Translations under genes and position numbers: made by a program
Origin: Cadophora sp. MPI-SDFR-AT-0126
Lineage: Eukaryota > Ascomycota > Leotiomycetes > Helotiales > Ploettnerulaceae
Direction of reading: 5' to 3'
DNA length: 64,000 nt
Assembly (NCBI GenBank): GCA_020747065.1
Contig: JAGMVK010000005.1
Location: forward strand, 682,001 to 746,000
Shown: positions 60,263-64,000 of the stretch, one piece after another
Position numbering within the stretch: position 1 is the stretch's first letter
Layout of the letters: each line of letters opens with the position of its first letter
Notes under the pieces: generated by a model
Database searches by the model: none
What the model saw: only the letters and a program-made list of their open reading frames with translations
What the model was told of the DNA's origin: nothing

Positions 60263-62189
60263 ATGGCCCGTTACATTATCGCATCTCCCGATGAATACCT
60301 TGCCATCACTGGCGCGGGGGTGAAGACTATGAAGATAGTCAAGTCTTCATGGGTTTGGCCTTTTCAGAGAGTAAGATGAGGTGCTGCATTTGAGGACTCC
60401 AACACGATACTGACAAAATACAGTGCAAACGTTTCAACATTCAACCACATGACTACTCTATGAACCTTCAGGCTATGACAAGGTAAGAAAGATCCTTTCT
60501 TGCACGATTTCAATCCTACATGGCATTTTGAGTTAAATCTAACTTGCAATAGGGAGAAGCTGCAGTTCTTGCTTCCCGTCGTGTTCACTGTCGGTCCAGA
60601 TGTCAACCAACGTGGTGCAAATGCGAGACAAGCCACAGGCGATGGCGTCAGAATCGAGGATGCTCCAGAAGATCATGGCGATGCTCTCATGAAGTATGTC
60701 ATGCTTTTGGCTGAAGCTGATGCCAAGGCGAACGGAACCAACCCCAAACAGCATCTCGAGAACATTATCAAAGGAATTATCGAGGGTGAAACTCGTGTGC
60801 TCGTCAGTAAGTGACGGAATATCATCTAACAAATCAATGGTAATCTAAACATGTATAGGTGCCATGACAATGGAAGAAATCTTCGCACAGCGCGATGAGT
60901 TCAAGAAGAGAATCTTCAAGAATATCCAAGGAGAACTCGGGCAATTCGGTCTCAAGATTTACAACGCCAACGTCAAGGAATTGCGCGATGCTCCTCAATC
61001 CAGCTACTTCGAGTCTCTGTCTCGAAAGGCACACGAGGGTGCTATCAACCAGGTTAGCTCCCTCCCATAACCACAAACAGTTGAATGCTAACATGTCAAA
61101 AAGGCTCGTGTCGATGTCGCAGAAGCGCAAAGACTCGGTACAGTTGGTGAGGCCCAACGTCAGGGAGAGCAGAACCGTGAAATTGCCAAGATCAACGCCG
61201 AGACAGCCGTCCAAAAGACCGAGCGAGACAGTGAGAGAGCGCGAGCCGAAGCAACCCTGGCCACTCGTAAGACAAACTTCAACAAGGATGTAAACCTTGC
61301 CCAGATCGAGGCAACCCGTGCCACTGAAGTCCGCGACGAAGAACTCCGCAGAGAGGTCGAGGTCAAGCGTGCTCAAACCGAGCTTGAAAGACTCAGAGCC
61401 AGCGATGTCGTCAAGGCCACCATTCTCAGAGAATCCAAGCAACAGGCTGCCGATGCCAGTAACTACGAAGAGCAAGCCCGCTCTAATGCTGGTATGTCAT
61501 CATTTCATCGTCTTCGTATCTAAGCATGAGCTAACATTCGTCAGCATTCTACTCACAACAGAAGTCCGCGGACTCGCACGCCTATACCGAACAAAACAGA
61601 GCAAATGCTGGTACGTACTAAGTTTGATCTCACCGTCTCCCATACGACAAAGCTAATATACTCAGCCTTTTACTCCGAACAAAAGGCCGCAGATGCCCAT
61701 GCCTACAAGATGAAAGTCGAAGCCGAAGCTCGCTTCCACGCTGCATCCAAAGATGCAGAAGCCAACCTCATCCGCCAACAACGCGAGGCCGCTGGTCTGT
61801 CCGCCATGGCAGGCGCCTACTCCGAATTATCTGCTGCTTTCGGTGGCCCAGCTGGTTTGATCCAATACATGATGATCGAGAAGGGCGTCTACCAAGAACT
61901 TGCCCAGGCCAACGCCGATGCAGTCCGCGGCCTCAACCCCAAGATGACTATCTGGAACACGGGCAATCAAGCTGGTGGCGAGGGCGGAGATGGACAGGGC
62001 GGTATCAACAGTATCCGAAACATGTACCAGATGCTGCCTCCGCTTATGTCGACTATCCATGAACAGACTGGTGTCACTATGCCAGAGTGGCAATTTGGCA
62101 AACTCGCTACCCAGATTGGTGAGAGCGAGGGAAAGGTGGCTGAGGTCAGGAAGGTTACTGGCAAGGGTCCCAACGGTGTCCACCACTAG
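60263..62189 (+). CDS. Flotillin (reggie) family membrane-domain scaffold protein
   Basis: Predicted 530-residue SPFH/flotillin protein, a peripheral scaffold of sterol-rich plasma-membrane domains in filamentous fungi. Exons: 60263-60370, 60424-60482, 60553-60806, 60859-61052, 61104-61491, 61545-61610, 61666-62189. The SPFH (Band 7) domain spans about residues 1-190 (MARYIIASPDEYLAITGAGV, PVVFTVGPDV, FGLKIYNANVKELRD). It is followed by a long Glu/Ala/Arg-rich coiled coil and a C-terminal Gly-rich tail. Exon 6 is exactly 66 nt and encodes one 22-residue repeat unit flanked by similar units in exons 5 and 7. There is no transmembrane helix; attachment would be by the N-terminal hydrophobic segments and acylation, as in other flotillins. 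Confidence 0.92.
61426..61731 (+). repeat. Three 22-residue coding repeats in the flotillin coiled coil
   Basis: Three related units follow one another: one at the end of exon 5 (61426-61491), one forming all of exon 6 (61545-61610), and one opening exon 7 (61666-61731). They align as xxxSxQQxADAxxYxEQxRxNA. Introns fall at the same phase-1 position (Ala codon) between units. Confidence 0.75.
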
Positions 62190-63425
62190 ATGGCTTGATC
62201 CGTCTTCACACCTTGTCGGGTACTGGTCACTCACTCACACGGGTCTGGCTGAATGAGCTTCACTTTCTTCAAACTATCGCTCTCGACATTCACCTCTTCA
62301 ACATTCGACTTATCATCCACCCTACTCAGCCATCCTCCACACCAACACATCCAACGTTTCCTTTGTTGACCATCACAGACTGAATCTCCATACATGTACG
62401 ATACGGGTGGACTTTTGCAGCGGTTCTCGAACTTGCGAAATTGGACCTTTTTTTTGTTTCTTTCGTGTCTGAGCTTGTACATCTGTTCCTACGGGAGGGG
62501 TTCTGGCGTCTGGTGCCTTCTGGACGCTTGAGTTGTGCAATTTTCAAGAAGGCCTCGATGTTTGTCGCATGGTTGTCCTTCTCATTTCGATGATATGTAA
62601 TCTTTAATGATGGATAGAAAATACCAAAAAAAAATGTTGAAAAAAAACCCTTGCTAAACGCGAAGTTGAATGCTGATGTGATGCCCTTTCCACTTGTTCA
62701 TTCGAGAATTTATGATGGCGGAGTTTGTGAGTGGTAGTAGTGGTGTTGAAAGTTTCGCCAGGACGAAGCATGTACATGTGCAGTGAATTCATTTCAACAA
62801 GCTGGATAGAGGAACAGGAGAAGAATGGCGAAGAGGAGCTGGAATGAGAAGATCCAGATCCGCGACAGCAGAAAATCAATGAATGAAAACCAGGCCCGTC
62901 GTTAGTTGGTGCGGTCTTTAGCGATTTGAATGATGAGTTATTGGCAGCTCTGGTTCATGTTTACTTCGCTAGGCGTTCCGCCGCTGAGCTGAATCATGCC
63001 TTAATTCTATCGTTGAAAATGGAATTACTTCAAATTTCTATATCTTTACTGGTGGCATGCCATCTACCACGTTGGAGGATAGCAAGTAGGCACTATTGGT
63101 TCAAACTTGCAGACTGATATTTTGATTTGGTGATGAGATCGTGAGATGGCCCTCGCTAAGGTGAATCAACAAATCGAAAGTTTAGATCTCGCTTAGATTC
63201 CTGGGACAATCAAGCTCTGTCAAATAGTCACAAGCACCTCTGCGCTGCCCGTAGAATGGGGAATCCCCATAGATTCATAGACATAGATGTTGAAATCTAC
63301 GATAACTTGAATTCTATATGCTTTCCTCCAGAAAACTTCGCCAAGTCTTGCTCGACAGTTATACGGTGTAGATGAGCAGAAATCTACACAAGCACCTCCA
63401 ATCTTCCCTCCGCCCTCGCTCTACT
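62190..63425. other. 1.2-kb convergent intergenic region
   Basis: 3' flanks of flotillin (plus) and the MTAP gene (minus). Contains A-runs near 62620-62645. No convincing coding frame or RNA gene. Confidence 0.4.
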
Positions 63426-63967
63426 TTACGAACCAAATACGCCTGGGAATAAATATTCAACATTCTTCACACCCTCTGCACCTCTCCCCTCAGCCTTCGT
63501 CATAAATTGGATCATGCCAGTCGTGGCCCCCTGCCAATGCGTCCCATTCACCAAATCTTTATGCTCATCCTTGATCAACTCATCCAGCACCGCACCTACT
63601 AATCTTCTCGCGTTGCCGCCGTTGGCAGCCATGTGTCCCATGACCATCGCAACATCGACGTCCTCTGTGCTGTGCCAGCAGTCATAGTCGGTGGCCATGC
63701 AGATCATCTGGTAGACCATCTCGGCTTCGCGGGCGAGCTTGGCTTCGGGGAGGGCAGACATGTTGATTACGGAGCCGCCCCAGGAGCGGTACATGTGAGA
63801 CTCGGCGCGGGTGGAGAATTGGGGTCCCTCTGAGGAAGGGAATTTGTTAGTAAAGTGGACATCAATACGATTTGGGGGCTGGGGTTTGTACCCATGCAGA
63901 TGATCGTTCCACTATCGTGCAACTTGATACCCTCTCCTTCTAAAGCATGCCCACATTGTTGGACCAC
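63426..63967 (-). CDS. S-methyl-5'-thioadenosine phosphorylase, 3' part (gene runs off the right edge)
   Basis: Partial gene on the minus strand whose 5' exons lie beyond base 64000. Visible coding exons are 63967-63892 and 63829-63426, with an intron acceptor (CCGCAG) at 63968-63973, so a further upstream exon exists. The protein segment reads CGHALEGEGIKLHDSGTIIC, then EGPQFSTRAESHMYRSWGG, VINMSALPEAKLAREAE and MATDYDCWH. These are diagnostic motifs of MTAP (yeast Meu1), a trimeric PNP-family enzyme that splits methylthioadenosine with phosphate into adenine and methylthioribose-1-phosphate in methionine salvage. The C-terminus ends a little beyond the typical family end with a VEYLFPGVFGS tail. 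Confidence 0.9.
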
Positions 63968-64000
63968 CTGCGGAAGAGTGGTCAGTGCTTGGACTCATAC

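Overview
The window is nuclear DNA from a filamentous ascomycete (Pezizomycotina). The gene content suggests a Leotiomycetes-like fungus, but that placement is inference. The evidence is many short introns (about 45-65 nt, a few longer) with GTRNGT donors, CTNAC branch points and CAG/TAG acceptors, dense genes on both strands, and fungus-specific families (creC, Zn2Cys6 factor, DUF2433, fungal flotillin, Dal5/Liz1 carriers). No tRNA, rRNA, CRISPR array or secondary-metabolite core gene was recognised. Exon coordinates were worked out by hand from splice signals, reading phase and family conservation.

Layout. 0-5 kb: a doubtful ORF, a Liz1-type pantothenate carrier, a field of degenerate tandem repeats and an unknown lysine-rich protein. 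5.6-7.5 kb: a dead pogo/Fot1 DNA transposon on the minus strand, with inverted GGCCGGAATG-repeat ends and a full-length transposase frame broken only by stop codons of RIP type. 8-17 kb: a dynamin-like GTPase (-), a GMPPA-type mannose-1-phosphate guanylyltransferase (+) and an Old Yellow Enzyme (+). 17-22.6 kb: a secreted GH3 beta-glucosidase (-) divergent from an MFS sugar transporter (+), sharing an intergenic region with clustered CreA-type motifs. 24.6-30.6 kb: a 1,872-residue Ufd4/TRIP12-type HECT ubiquitin ligase. 31-35 kb: a Cue2-like CUE/DUF1771/Smr protein and a solitary cytochrome P450 (-). 36.5-39.7 kb: Vps11. 41-43.3 kb: an unknown membrane protein and a phytanoyl-CoA dioxygenase-like enzyme (-). 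43.8-48.7 kb: creC (-) divergent from the mitochondrial GTPase Gem1/Miro (+). 50-54 kb: a DUF2433 calcineurin-like protein (+) convergent with COQ5 (-). 54.8-58.4 kb: a Zn2Cys6 transcription factor (-) and an unknown PPSY-motif protein (-). 60-62 kb: flotillin (+). Right edge: the 3' part of a methylthioadenosine phosphorylase gene (-).

Most genes are housekeeping: vesicle tethering, mitochondrial dynamics, ubiquinone synthesis, protein quality control and methionine salvage. The one functional theme is carbon use. The beta-glucosidase/transporter pair looks like a small sugar-scavenging unit under glucose repression, and CreC, a component of the carbon catabolite repression pathway, is encoded 25 kb away. 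I did not find a convincing undescribed system. The most useful leads are the exon-per-repeat structure of flotillin, the precisely readable RIP-killed transposon, a Cue2-like nuclease lacking a usually basic motif residue, very short 5' coding exons (5 and 9 nt), and upstream ORFs before the HECT ligase.
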